From Megalonaias nervosa (taxonomy: Eukaryota; Mollusca; Bivalvia; Unionida; Unionidae): 64,000 nt of DNA. Positions 34,027 through 45,830 of the stretch are shown piece after piece. Below the pieces are notes generated by a model. It saw only the letters and a list, made by a program, of their open reading frames with translations, did no database searches and was not told the origin of the DNA. Within the stretch, counting starts at the first letter, position 1, and each line of letters opens with the position of its first letter. The DNA lies in assembly GCA_016617855.1 (NCBI GenBank), contig JAECUM010093726.1:1-64000 (forward strand). Reading direction: 5' to 3'. The position numbers and the translations under genes were made by a program.

Positions 34027-36541
34027 TGCCATTAAGCATGGTGTGCTGTACTTAGTTTAACATTCACAATTAGTGATAATTATGACATCCATGAGAAATG
34101 AATGAAGTGCCATGTTGTAGAGTATGCAGCTCTTCATACATCTTACCTGATCAGTTTGTAATTTTGTTAAAAGTTGTTTGAATCACACTCTTGCCTTGTG
34201 GGAGGTGCAGGCTCACTCAATAGAAGAAACACACACCACAAGTACAATAGTTGTATTAAAATCAGTTTTCTTATTCTTGTAAGATTGTACTTTTGTATGG
34301 AAATTGTAAAATACCTCACATTTTCTTTTAAGTCAGCAAATTTAGACTTGGTAACAAGGTGTGTAGAACAAAACAAATTCTTTTCTGTTGAGCATATCAG
34401 AAATATTTCATGTATTTCATAGAAGCTCTTACGGAAGATGATGAATGCAGACTTAGAGAATAGTCTGTAAGAGAGGTAGTGGATCTCTTGAGTTTCTGTT
34501 GAAGAGTTAAGGTGCACATTCAACAAAACGTATGTCCTTATTTGGTCTCGAGGATACATCCTAAATCGCGTATCAGCGAGAAGCTGCAATATGCAGTTTA
34601 GTTCTTTTGCAAGAAATGTAGAAGTTCATCTTTCTTACAGGTAAGCAAATGTCTGTGTTTGTAAAATTTTCCATACAAGATAGGGATTTTAATGTTTAAG
34701 ATCTTATGGTGAGAACTCAGTCTTTGCAATATTTTTGTACGTTCTTTTTCTATTCTATAACATAATGTATTGGAAAGTTGAATTGTATACAAAATTTATA
34801 TTTAATTACATTGATACTATTGATTATTGTAAAATACGAGTTCACTACAACTTCTTGTTCAGTAATAATTTATAAATAAAATATTCGTTAAGTAATGGAG
34901 TTTAACATTGCGGTATTTTAGATTAAATTCTGTAAAATACTTTTCAACTAAATGATTGCGGTATTAATCTGACATATTAAATTTTTACACAATTTTGGCT
35001 ATTATGAATTTATTCAATATATAATTATTTTGTATTACATGTATATTCTAAAAGACAGAAATTGCAGAATTGTATGAATTTGGTTGAAGGAATATTGTAA
35101 TTTTATACGTATTTCTTATATCTGAAATATAAAGTTTATGTAGATGTAATTCTATGTCTGGAATGTAATTTCATGTATCAATTCTCTCAATAATGTTTGT
35201 TTGCCAGAAACTCAGAAGATCATTTTTCTTACAGCGAACCATGCCTTTTGCTCAGCCTTCCTCAAGGTGTAGACGTATATAAACCATTACAAGTGACACC
35301 TCTTTTTAAGAGAGCCTGAAATCTTCTTTCTTCGTTTTTTTCTCTTTCTCTCTCTCTCTCTCTCAAACTAAGGGTTAAGATAATTCTTAAGTTGAGTAAA
35401 TCCTTCTCATAGCAAGTAGTGAGAAGAAGGTTATGAAAAAATCTCATAACAGATACATACCCATGGTTTTGATGCATGGAATTTAAATTTTACCCATTTA
35501 TGACACAGGGAAATTCCATCCTGTGCATTTTTATGGCACAGATTGATTTCCGCCAGAGTATTAATCTTAATTACCCTTGATTCATCTATGGCATAATTTG
35601 CTGAACAGTGCACTGTCTGTTACAAGTCGACAGTATTCGCCAGAGTTTGACATTTGCTAGACTGCTCTTTACCTTTATCTGCCCCTATGCAAAATCAATA
35701 TAAACTTGGCAGGGCCTATGGGTCACTAATGTCATACTTTGGGGACAAAGCTGAATAAAAGTCAAATTGTTTTGAGAAAGCCTTTGACATCTATTATAGG
35801 GGAAGAGGAAAGCGATAATTGGATTATTTTTTAAAAATCAAATATCAGTGTTTGTTTGATTGTCTATCTACATGCATCTGATTCTACCTGTGATAGAACA
35901 ATACCATTTTAAAGGCCGTCAACCATAATACCATTTCAGTTACAATATTGCTGTTTGGGAAATAATAATCTCTTTAGGATAGAAACATTCAGTATATTGT
36001 TTTCGTATTCTCCCCACATATTACAGTAATAAGTGGGAAACAGTCTACTGGAAACCAGAAATGTAATACCAATGCAGTGATGTGTGATAATCAGGCTATG
36101 AATTCTGACATGTAACAAACTGTTAACTGATTACTTTACTGCAGTAATCTGGAGACGTAAGGCGAATTGGGGAATAATGTATGAGCTATTAAGAGTAACA
36201 AAGGGATTAAAGGTTGTTTATTATGGCTTCTAAGCCGTTTAATAAAAATTGGCTGACATTTGATTTTTGTATTGTTGAATTATTCTCGCATTGCCCAAGA
36301 TGTTTATAGATTTTTATAGGAACATTTAAGGGTAATTACTACATGTTTTATTTCAGTTCATATGAAAATGCTGAAGCATAAGCTGCACCGCCATCTTGAT
36401 CTGTTTCATTATAGCACTTGTGACTTCGCGTGTATGTCAAGTACATAAGAATTAGAAATGTGCTTGCTCGTCAATTTCCAATTGAATGGTTATGCCACTG
36501 AAAGTGAATATGAAGATTTTCACATATATAAATTATGTGTG

Positions 36542-36582
<41 letters not shown>

Positions 36583-37320
36583 ATTTTAAGCATTAAGATT
36601 GTTTTTAGTATACTATCGCTGACTGCAACCAGTCTTACAGGTACAACGCTCACTTTGTTGCACTAACTAGAACAAGATCTAAATAGATTTACATGTAAAC
36701 ATTAAGTAATGTACTAAAGGAGATGAATAAAAAAGCGCAATTGGCTGAAAAATTAGGTCGTGTTCTGAACTTAAAGAAAGAATGGAAAATATTGCTCATC
36801 AATTACTACACACAAGAAATGTAACAAAACAGCTATCCAAACGTATTAAAACAAGCCCACTGTACGTAAATAATTGAATTATAGATGTTATAAAAGATGG
36901 TTGATAGTGGTGGCAATATTGGATATGACCTTTAGCATAGTCTAATTAATGTCAAACTTTATGAATTTATTTAAATGTGTACTTACCAGTGTTGCACGTG
37001 TGATGCTGCTCAAACCCACACAGGTCACAAGTAATTGCATGCTCCCGTGGCCTAACTTCCCGATTACAGTGAATTGAACATCCACCATTAAACAGATTGC
37101 TTATCTTTGTTATGAGTCGCAATAAATTGATAGATGGGTATAGAAAACAGATTGGGGTGAAACAAGATGAAACAATATCTACCAGAAAATTAATTGCGTT
37201 TCACATTTAAATTTTATACAGCAGGTAATTTAGGAAAACAATACAAAAATTAAACTCAGTAGGTTGTAATAACATTAGTATACAAATAAATCCAGAAGCA
37301 CCGGAATCAATGATCACCAG
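34027..37320. other. Long gene-poor stretch
   Basis: AT-rich. A minus-strand frame at 34,589-34,167 (140 codons) has no recognised domain and is partly matched by an open frame on the other strand, so I do not call it a gene. Microsatellites include (TC)n near 35,340-35,364 and (TG)n near 36,548-36,580. No RNA gene was seen. Confidence 0.45.
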
Positions 37321-37600
37321 AGCAGCAGGGAGGATGAACAGACCATTTTTAGGAGTGTTAGTTAGCGAAAATAAAGCTTCATATGAAAATGAAAGTATAA
37401 GCATCAATAACACTAAACAGAATCGTCTACTAAGGTAGATAGACAAAAATTTCAGACCGAAATAGAGCTTCCTACGACTGGTGAAAAAAAACAAGTGTCA
37501 CTGAGACATCTGATTCGATTAATTTTTTGTGCATCAAATATATTTACCTGGATCATCCTCCCATGACAGAATCATGGGTGTGAAAAAAAAAAGAAATTGG
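37321..37600. repeat. Polinton left TIR
   Basis: It matches the reverse complement of 56,703-56,983. Shared blocks include cagaccatttttaggag, gcgaaaataaagcttc, gcatcaata, atttcagaccgaaata, cttccta and catgggtgtgaa. Identity is about 80% by eye. Near the inner end lies the hairpin CCCATGA-5-TCATGGG at 37,560-37,578. Confidence 0.9.
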
Positions 37601-37849
37601 TCTTGCAACCAAAAATTTTATCCAGACCTACGCGATACCTTGACCAAGGATAATGTAAATTTATCGTGTTAAATCCATGAGGAACTGCTTGAGTGTGCTA
37701 GAAGAAATTTCTGAATTTAGTCATATGCATGTCCCCTGAACACCAAGTCTGGTTAATGTTTCGAAGAGTTTGTGTATTGACACCATTAAAGACAATCAGA
37801 AGATTGCAGTTATCTCTCATCACTTTAGGTATTTGCGTATATCACTGAG

Positions 37850-37851
<2 letters not shown>

Positions 37852-37893
<42 letters not shown>
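37852..37893. repeat. (TA)n microsatellite
   Basis: About 20 TA units inside the end of the first Polinton open frame. Confidence 0.95.
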
Positions 37894-37898
<5 letters not shown>

Positions 37899-38149
37899 CG
37901 GTGTTTTTTGTGACTGCCTCGAGAAATTATCCTAGTTGGATTTGGTTGTTCGTCCAGCATCACATCATGGTATACTACAAGATTATTAATACATCCATCG
38001 AGATCATCCACAGATGGAGCATCATCAGTATCAGTGATACATTCAATAATATCATTACCGTCCTTGTCCAACAATTTTGCATTTTCATTAAAATCTTTAA
38101 GCACGTTGTACAATCGCTGTTCATCTACAGATGGTGCCACTAAATACAA
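37894..38149 (-). CDS. Polinton ORF of unknown function, 3' end lost
   Basis: An acidic, protein-like frame (contains NVLKDFNENAKLLDKDGND and TDTDDAPSVDDLDG) runs on the minus strand and then reads into the (TA)n tract. It lies just inside the left TIR. No domain is recognised, and the natural C-terminus seems replaced by the microsatellite. Confidence 0.4.
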
Positions 38150-38452
38150 CTTATCTCACTTGAGCCACCTCATTATCAGGTTAAGCAACAATCGCGTCTT
38201 ACCAATGGACCTATGATATTTGTTCTGATAGAATTCGGTAGCGCTGGATGATGTTTGACTGGTTCTTTCTTTCGAGTCGCTGAAAAATCAACGACATCCA
38301 CGTTATACAAATATAATAAATAATATGAATTTATATTGTGTTCGATCCAGAGCTCCCACCCCCACTAGTGGATTAACAACAGTAACGACGAGGAATAAAA
38401 AGCGTGCACTTACAGGTAAGTGTATAAAATGTGGTACAAAATATACAAATTT

Positions 38453-38796
38453 ATCTCTAATAAAACAGTTGGAGATATCGCTGCCTTATTGAAAAATTAT
38501 CAGGAGCTCCATGGGCTAAGTATCCTGGTGAAAAACATTTTCCTGGATATAATGTTTGTGGTCCTAGAACCCGACTTGATATCCAACTTGACGAGCGAGA
38601 CCAACCAAGGCCTGGAGAGTATCCAATAAATGTGATTGATCAAGCGTGCCACGTTCATGATGTCACGTATAAAAATAAAGATTTACAACGACATATTACA
38701 GATGTGAAGTTGATTCACTCGTTAAATTCTCTAAAAATTAAATCTCTCGGAGAAAAGCTTGCTAGCTTCCTAATAAAATCTGTGATGAAAGGTTAA
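38453..38796 (+). pseudogene. Phospholipase A2-like protein
   Basis: The frame ending at TAA 38,794-38,796 contains a Ca-loop-like GYNVCGP, a Pro-Ile-Asn stretch and the catalytic-type ACHVHDVTY (His-Asp at 38,656-38,661). This matches the compact phospholipase A2 domain found in parvovirus capsid proteins and some Polinton-group elements, where it is thought to breach membranes during entry. The start is unclear because the upstream N-terminal part lies in a different frame (38,420-38,629). Confidence 0.68.
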
Positions 38797-38845
38797 CTAG
38801 AGCTAGGGGCTGGTAATTAGTCGGCCGGTTATTATTATTATAATA

Positions 38846-39840
38846 ATGGAATCTATTTATTATCACCCAAGATGATATTGGAGGGAAGAGCAGCGATTAG
38901 CAAATTTACTGATGCGGCAGGTGTTGCAGGTTCTGTTGATGCAGGTTGGTTAGCACGACAGGAAATATGGCAAATATATCTACCACCACCTAAGAAAATA
39001 CAGTAAGCAGATTTTTATATCAGCACTCCCAATGAGGTTCATCAGGCAGACATTTTGTTTTTACCGCATAATACTATTAAAACTGGTAGACGTCAATCAT
39101 GCACATACAAATATGCATTGACTGTCGTTGACGTTGCAAGCAGATATAAGGAAGCACAGCCGCTATTAACTAAAACAGCAACTGAAGTTACATCTGTGTT
39201 TGAACGATATTATCAACGAGGATCCGGAAAACAAGGTGGTCTACGATTGCCACTGTTGCTACAGGTTGATCTTGGCAAAGAATTTCTTGGTACAGTAACG
39301 TCGATGATGAAACAACATAACGTGAAGATCAGACTATGACACACCGCAATTCATCGCGATCAGGCAATCTTTGAGCGATTTAATCGAACACTTGCTGGGC
39401 AATTGTTTGGATATCAGTATGCGCAGGAAATATCCATGAATAAAGTTCCGAAAGACGAGATCTGGTGAATGGTTACAAGACTACCAAGTGTGATAGCTGC
39501 GTTAAATAATGAAACTACTCGTGGAGCTTCTATGAAGCCCATCAATGCGATCACGAAAAAACATATACCAGTACACCGACGTCACACTTTATCAAAACAA
39601 CCAGTACTAGGTATTGTGACTGTCAGATATTTATATCAACCTTGTGAACTTGAAGGGGGTTAAAAATGAGTGACTGACCCAATCTGGGGTGTAACCACAC
39701 ATAAAATTTCCAGCGTGGTAAGATCCACGGGAAGACCTTCAACCTACAAAATAGATTCAGCTGCTCCTCAGCGTGGATTTGCATGTGAACAATTACAAGT
39801 AATTCCTGAAGATATACAATTACCACGGCCTTCACTTTTG
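38846..39840 (+). pseudogene. Polinton retroviral-type integrase
   Basis: ATG at 38,846 begins MESIYYHPR, typical of Polinton integrases. A TGA and frame change follow, then EIWQIYLPPPKK. The core carries the DDE residues: Asp in HQADILFLPH, Asp in LLQVDLGKEF and Glu in AIFERFNR. A C-terminal block near 39,680-39,800 (DPIWGVTTHKISSV, YKIDS) resembles the SH3/chromo-like tail. Stops at about 39,003, 39,337 and 39,465 and at the 39,661 region make it non-functional. Its role would be insertion of the linear element ends into host DNA. Confidence 0.85.
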
Positions 39841-40011
39841 TTAATTGGCTCCTCGATGTCGATTACATTCAAGACAGGTCTGCATCACATTTTCGCGTGT
39901 GTGACCAAGACTACTATTAATTCTATCCACGGTGAATTGTTTTGGATTATTATTTGAATACAGCCACAACATTATTGTGTTACAGTTCGGACAGTGATTA
40001 TTCTGTCGCTA

Positions 40012-40692
40012 TCATGATAAATTTAGCATCGAGATCAGGGTCGTATTATTTGTGTTACATTGCTTATAACCAGCTAATATTTTCTTTACTATATCATTAT
40101 TATTTACTATGAAGTCTATGTTAACCCTCCGCAGCTGAGATATTCTTCTGACTCGAGACACTGCCAAATAAACTAAATTTGACCATTCGATGCGATCATC
40201 AACAATCCAAATATTTGTAACGGGAATAGTTAATCCTTGTGACGAATGAATCGTTATAGGACATCCTTGCGTCCATGGAGATTTATCCATAATTAGCACG
40301 CTCTCAAACCAAAACAATATCATTTTACACAATATTTTGTTTCTCATTAATTCCTGGAATTTCAACATCGATATTTTTCCGTCGTGTATCTGCTGGGCGA
40401 TAACATAATGGTACAGGTAGATTTGAAAATTTTTCTATATGTAACAGAAATAATTGCTGCTGAAGTGAATCACGAACTATCTTTCGACTTGCAACTATCA
40501 AATCAGCAGGACTCCGTAAATTCCAAAAATCATTTATATGTGTTTCCGGAATTAACTCATGCATTATTTCACCATGAATCTTGTCTGGTTGTATTCTGGT
40601 TAATTTCTTAAACTCTCTTAATTCAGGATCCACCGCTCTGTAATCATCGTTTCCTCAACGTATCCTCATACTAATCTACAAAAGTTTTTCAA
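40012..40692 (-). pseudogene. PIF1-like helicase C-terminal half
   Basis: Frames 40,633-40,325 and 40,368-40,012 together carry late superfamily-1 helicase motifs: PITIHSSQGLT (motif V-like) and YLAVSRVRRI (motif VI-like). The Walker A and B part is absent. The SINE lies exactly where the upstream half would be, between this and the polymerase. One frameshift separates the two frames. The arrangement suggests a polymerase-helicase fusion or two adjacent replication genes. Confidence 0.7.
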
Positions 40693-40695
40693 CAC

Positions 40696-41031
40696 CTCCG
40701 GTGGCCTAGTGGTTAGAGCGTCCGCCTAGGATGAGGGAATTTGAGGGTTTGAACCCCGCCCGAGCCATATCAAAGACTTTTAAAAAATGGCATTAACAGC
40801 TGCCGCGCTTGGCGCTCAGCATTCAGAGGTTAGTGTTAGGACTGGTCGCTCTGGTGTCAGGATTTTGTGACAGGGTGGGACATCATGCCACGTGTCTGCG
40901 GCATGTCGCCCCAGTGCTAGACATCGCTATAAACTGTCACACTGCAGACATCGTAGCGATATGACTGAAACACTGTCAAAGCTGCGTTAAAAATCTAAGT
41001 CACACACTCACACACACACACACACACACAC
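40696..41031 (+). mobile_element. SINE inserted in the Polinton replication genes
   Basis: Full-length copy with head, body (cgcttggcgctcagcatt) and a (CA)n tail at 41,004-41,030. It split the minus-strand polymerase/helicase region. The open frame 41,196-41,008 reads into its tail as Val-Cys repeats. Confidence 0.9.
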
Positions 41032-41034
41032 TAC

Positions 41035-42420
41035 GATACTATGTCTAGCTAATGGATCATATACCGATGGTACTGATGACAACTCTGATATTTGATTATT
41101 TCTGTGGTATATATCATCATATTCAGTGTCGGCTGATTCAGAATAGCTATCTTTTCTCGCTATATTCTGCATTCGCCTAAGATGCATCGGTACCAATCTT
41201 TAACATATCCGCATATGTTTTAGTCATATAAAGTGAATCTGTGGCAATGCTAACCGCATTATCAGGAAATCTGTTTAGCATCGATAATAAATTTATCGAA
41301 ACATACGCTAACATCGAGGATCTTAAATGAGTAAACTGTAGTGGGTCAGCATCAATGTAGCTCACAATTATACCTAATTTAGATCCGTCCGACAAGTAAG
41401 CATTATTCAGGCTTATAAATGTGCCTTTCTCTGTTGTAACAGTAATTATAAAATCAAGTTCAGCATCTTCGATGATTGATCGACAACAATATCGTTTGTG
41501 ATCACATGAACCACCCTGAGTACATTTACCAATTATTGTTCTGCCAAGATCCTTTGCAAGCTTATTTTCATATTCAGTATCATCGGGATTTCGCTGAAAG
41601 ATTATTTCAAGAACAGTTTTTCTCATCTTCGAAGGGTTTTGGTAACCAGACTTGTTTCTGTGGACGATACGATATTTTTGCATCGATTACAACCAACGAT
41701 GCTAAAATTCCTGCATCAAGCATATATCGTAATACCACCATTGGAGCCCAACATTTTTCTGAAAAATGACGACCAAACCAATCATTAACAATCGGAAGGA
41801 TATTTGGCGTGAGCGGAATCGATTCAATACGTGCAAATCCAGTCACATCAAAATCTGGTAAATGTCCATTTATCGCAACTCTGGTCATCTCGTGTGTTGA
41901 ATTTCTAAATCTCTTAAAACATTCAGATCACTCTCCCATTCCAAGAACACTTCCAAGATAACATGCAACCATTTCAACGGAGATAACGTCTCCACAATCG
42001 TATTTAGCCTTCCATAACCCGCCATGTTCGTAATCCACACAGCTGTGTTGGACATCTTCAAGAAATTCCAATCTTGTCGGCGACCATGAATTTTTCTCCT
42101 GAACAAAGTGATCGGCAATTGACGGAACAGTAAATCAATTACCGAGTATACTTTCGACATCGGTATATTTCAATGCAAGATTTTTCATTTCCTCGTGGAG
42201 AAAGTCTGCACGATGAATATCTCCATTAGGTCGTACAAACTGATCATAATTTCCATATTCGGAACTTTGATCTCCTGTTGGTGTTATTAGGCACTGACTG
42301 CAAAAAATCCAGTCGGTTTTGTCAATAATGATGGTTATGTTTTATTCTGTGCCGGGGTAAATTATATCGTTGTCACCGGATTGTCTATAAATGTTTTCAC
42401 CTATTGATTGAAAAAGGACT
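41035..42420 (-). pseudogene. DNA polymerase B of the Polinton
   Basis: Minus-strand fragments, in order: YPGTE, then IIIDKTDWIFCSQ near 42,330, NGDIHRADFLHEEM, CWAPMVVLRYMLDAGIL near 41,750, DLGRTIIGK and CDHKRYCC near 41,500, and VSIATDSLYMTK at about 41,225-41,260. The last is polymerase motif C (catalytic Asp in TDS). It should replicate the element. There are at least three stops and several frame changes. It differs clearly from the second polymerase at 62.9-64.0 kb. Confidence 0.72.
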
Positions 42421-42519
42421 TGTGATTGATCATATTAATTCAGATTCAAAAAATAACTCTTTGAATAATTTACAGGCTATTACACAAAGTCAGAATTGCG
42501 AAATATGAAAAACTTAAAA

Positions 42520-43085
42520 ATATAAAAAATTTGCCAGACCGTTTATATCTGTAAATACAGAGACGTGGGAAGAAATAGAATTTCCATCGATGTATGCAGC
42601 TGCCAAATATTTTAATATTTTTCTAGCTGCGGTAAAACACGTCGCAGATAAAATAACCAGATCAGCATTTTCAAAGAAATACAAACAAAGCATGCTATTT
42701 AAGATTCTGACCCCTAAAGTCACTCCTGAATTTAACTCTATCGTAAAACAGAAAAATACTTGAAGGGAAGTAACTCTGTCAATCAAATATACCTCGATTG
42801 GAGAGATTAAAGAATAACCTCGTTTATATTTTACAAGTATATTCGCTTATAATATTTTTTTCTATCTTCGGTACAACATATCGAACCGAATCGGCGTTTT
42901 CAAAGAAATACAAACAAAACTTAATATTTCAGTATTTCACTCCTGAATTTTACTCTGTCGTAAGACAGAGAAGTTCAACGTTCAATGACGAAGTGATAGA
43001 CGAAGTCGTTGACAAAGTCAAGGAAAATAACTCTGTCAGCAATGGTAGACAGATTAAAGACCTTGTGTTATACAATAATAAATAA
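42520..43085 (+). pseudogene. Duplicated Polinton segment with a short ORF
   Basis: The block tcagcattttcaaagaaatac at 42,662 recurs at 42,893 as tcggcgttttcaaagaaatac, with similar flanks (cactcctgaattt, ctctgtcgtaa), giving a tandem copy about 231 bp apart. The second unit ends in a plus-strand frame rich in acidic residues and valine (FNDEVIDEVVDKVKE), stop at 43,085. Function unknown. Confidence 0.45.
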
Positions 43086-43425
43086 TGATTTCTTTGGTTG
43101 GCTTTCTAAAAAAAAACATCCTAGTTTTTCTGAATCTGTCAGGTTTTTTGTTTCCTCCAAATTTCCTCGGTGATAATAATTTGGAAAAAATAGAAAAATA
43201 ATGAAGTGAGCTACTTTTGGATTTCCAGGTATTGGTCAGCTTATATAGTATATCACACATATTACCATTGGGGGTCATCCCTATTTTGCTCGACACTCAA
43301 CAGAAAAAAAGCACACCTTCCCCACCATGTCACCACGTGGAGCGTGCTATTTTGCACTCCCCGCGGTTGATCGTAGGATGGTGTGCAGAAATCTCTTGAA
43401 CGTAGAGATGGACCCCGGTGGTGGT
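43086..43425. other. Polinton remnant without recognisable gene
   Basis: No domain is recognised on either strand. It may hold the eroded start of a gene cut by the LTR element. Confidence 0.35.
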
Positions 43426-43624
43426 GGTGGTGTGTGTCTGTGTGTGTATGTGTGCATGTGTGTGTGTGTGTGTGTGTGTGCATATGTATATATGTAAAGA
43501 AATGTAAATAGATGTATATATGTAAATAGATGCAAATAGATGTATAGATATAAATAGATGTACACACACATATATATGTGTGTGTGTGTGTGTGTTTGTG
43601 TAAATAGATGTATTTATCTAAATA

Positions 43625-43702
<78 letters not shown>
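43426..43702. repeat. Microsatellite/minisatellite cluster at LTR junction
   Basis: (GGT)n, (TG)n, a taaatagatgta-type minisatellite (about 43,500-43,630) and (TA)n in series directly before the 5' LTR. The outer bases of the LTR and its target duplication are lost in this cluster. Confidence 0.88.
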
Positions 43703-43703
<1 letters not shown>

Positions 43704-44590
43704 TCTAATATCTAACTAAATTGTGTGTTAGTTTTAAAATTCTTTTCATTTATTTTTTTTCATTACATTTTCTTTATTTTCGCTGGATTTGATATTTTTT
43801 TGCAGTAAATTCTGTTTGTATAGAACGCAAAAAGTGTTACATTAGCACCATCTGTAGCTCATAGAGTGATAACGATTGACTATTTCCAAGGTCATTTCCG
43901 CCCGCGTGTTAACTGGATTTTAAACAGACTTTCATTTTTATATATTTGCTGTGTGAGAATTTGGTTCTTAGATAGGGCTGTTTTTGCTACGTGACAAATT
44001 TCATATTTGTTATTGTATTGTTTAAGCGTTAAGAGACCACGTGACCCATCGAACGGGAATGGGATGACGTTTTTAGTTGGGTTTAATACTTGTGTCTTAG
44101 TGAAATCTAGCTAGTCGTTCTTAACACCTTGAGGGAACAAGGTGTTTCTGTTGTTGTTGTCAGATTATTTTGAAGTTCATCTACTTTTTGGATAAAATAA
44201 TTTATTCTCTAGAAGACTAAACAAGTGTACTTTCTTACAAAAAAGTTCTGGGAGAAAGAAATTTAGTGGAAATTTATTCTGAAATTAGCTACGGAAACAT
44301 AAACTGTGATTCAATCGAGGCTCTGTTACCATCATTACAGACATCATCTGACGTCATCGCCTCCATATTGGAATTACATCGAGAGTCGAACCTTTATTCA
44401 ATTAGAGATGTTTGTGATATGACTTATATTTCAATTCTAGGATTAATTTTGGACTATATTCACAAACCGTTAGTCCTATTTCATATTTTTACTGTGTTTT
44501 CTAGGGAAATAAATTATCTTGTTACAATTTACAAAGCTTGTTGGCTTCACTCTTTTCTCTTGTTATTTTTGTACGAGCCTACACGTAACA
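43703..44590 (+). repeat. 5' LTR
   Basis: It matches 49,713-50,462 from gtgtgttagttttaaaattc to the block ending attaga (44,406). It probably continues to aaca at 44,590 just before the primer-binding site. The first bases are replaced by (TA)n. The two LTRs differ at many positions, so the insertion is old. Confidence 0.75.
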
Positions 44591-44599
44591 AAAGAAAAT

Positions 44600-44617
44600 T
44601 GGGGACTCGTCCGAGAT
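44600..44617 (+). promoter_or_regulatory. Primer-binding site, tRNA-Pro type
   Basis: TGGGGACTCGTCCGAGAT differs at two positions from the well-known tRNA-Pro primer-binding site of gammaretroviruses (TGGGGGCTCGTCCGGGAT). It lies 9 bases after the proposed LTR end, so it should prime minus-strand synthesis. Confidence 0.7.
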
Positions 44618-44789
44618 ATATGAATTTTGGCTAAAATATTTTAGACAATTATTTTTTGAAATTCAAATTCCCCTGGTTTTTTAATTCCCAAGGACTATTT
44701 TACATTTTGTTTGAAATCTTTAGTGAAAACAACAGGCTTTCATTCAGAATGTCATCAAAAATTTAAACTTTTCTTTCTAGTCCTACTCA

Positions 44790-45830
44790 GGAGCATTTGG
44801 ATAGTGTGAAAAAGATGAGTTGCTTGATCGTGCCAGAAAATACTATCTTTCTGAGGCAAAAGCGTCGTTAACGAAACAAGAAATTAAAAATATTTTGATT
44901 CAATATTTGGTAGAGAAGAATGTTCTTGATAAAAGTGTTTTGGCTTCGATCAGTAAATCGGTATCGGACTCTGACATAAAAGCAATGGAATTAAAACTGA
45001 AATACAAAATGGAATTGGAGTTAAGGAAGCTCGAGCTTCAGAAAGAGAAAGAGCGAATGCAGTTGCAATTAGAAGAGAAGCAATTGCAGTTGCAATTTGA
45101 AGAGAAGGGGGGAGAGAGAGAGACAGAAGATAGAGAAATATAATCAATTACAATTTGAGAAAGAGGAGAAAGAGATATAGTGGAGAGAAAGAAAGACAAA
45201 TGGAGTTACAAAAAGAACAAATACAATTACAAAAAGAACAAATGCACGTATAGATGCAAAAGGAGAAGGATGAACAGGAATTTCAAATAAAAATGAAAGA
45301 ACTTGAGCTGGCAAGTGAAAAGCACGATCTCACTTTGCATACAAATGCACGTTTTGACATTACAAGAAATGTCAGTTTAGTGCCCCCTTTTAGAGAAAAA
45401 GAATTAGATAAATATTTTCCTCGTTTTGAAAAAGTTGCGAAAAATTTGAAACGGCCAAGGGAGTGTTGGACTCAGTTACTACAAGGTGTACTTATATTTC
45501 AAGCTAGTGATATTTACCATTCAAAGTCAGTACATCAAAGTTCTGACAATGATTTGGTTAAGGAGTGCATCTTAAAGTGTTATACGTTAGTCACTGTGTC
45601 TTATCGGCAAAAATTCAGAAACTATAAAGAAGAACCCGGACAAACTCATGTCTAATTTGCAAGCGAAAAATATCAGTTATTTAAGAGATAATGCTTACTG
45701 AAGAAACGTGAACAAGATTATGAAAGTCTCGAACAACTTCTGTTACTTGAAGAGTGCAAAAATTGTGTTCCTAATGACATTAAGAATCATCTTGAAGAGC
45801 ATAAGATTCAAATCTTGGAAAATGCTGCTC
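44790..45830 (+). pseudogene. Gag, N-terminal coiled coil and capsid-like part
   Basis: 44,820-45,143 encodes a helix ending in a Lys/Glu/Gln coiled coil (ELRKLELQKEKERMQLQ). After a GA-rich frame-broken stretch, 45,254-45,655 continues the coiled coil, then gives a block with PFREKELDKYFPRFEKVA and YRQKFRNYKEE, a capsid-like region seen in Gypsy-type gags. Stop at 45,655, then further matching sequence in another frame to about 45,830. It would form the particle shell. Confidence 0.75.

Noticed and set aside
34167..34589. 140-codon minus-strand frame
   Set aside because: No domain, and an open frame lies opposite. AT-rich composition makes long chance frames likely. Left as unassigned.
43262..43571. 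Three overlapping frames of 74-101 codons
   Set aside because: They are produced by TG and TA repeats, in three frames at once, with no protein-like region.
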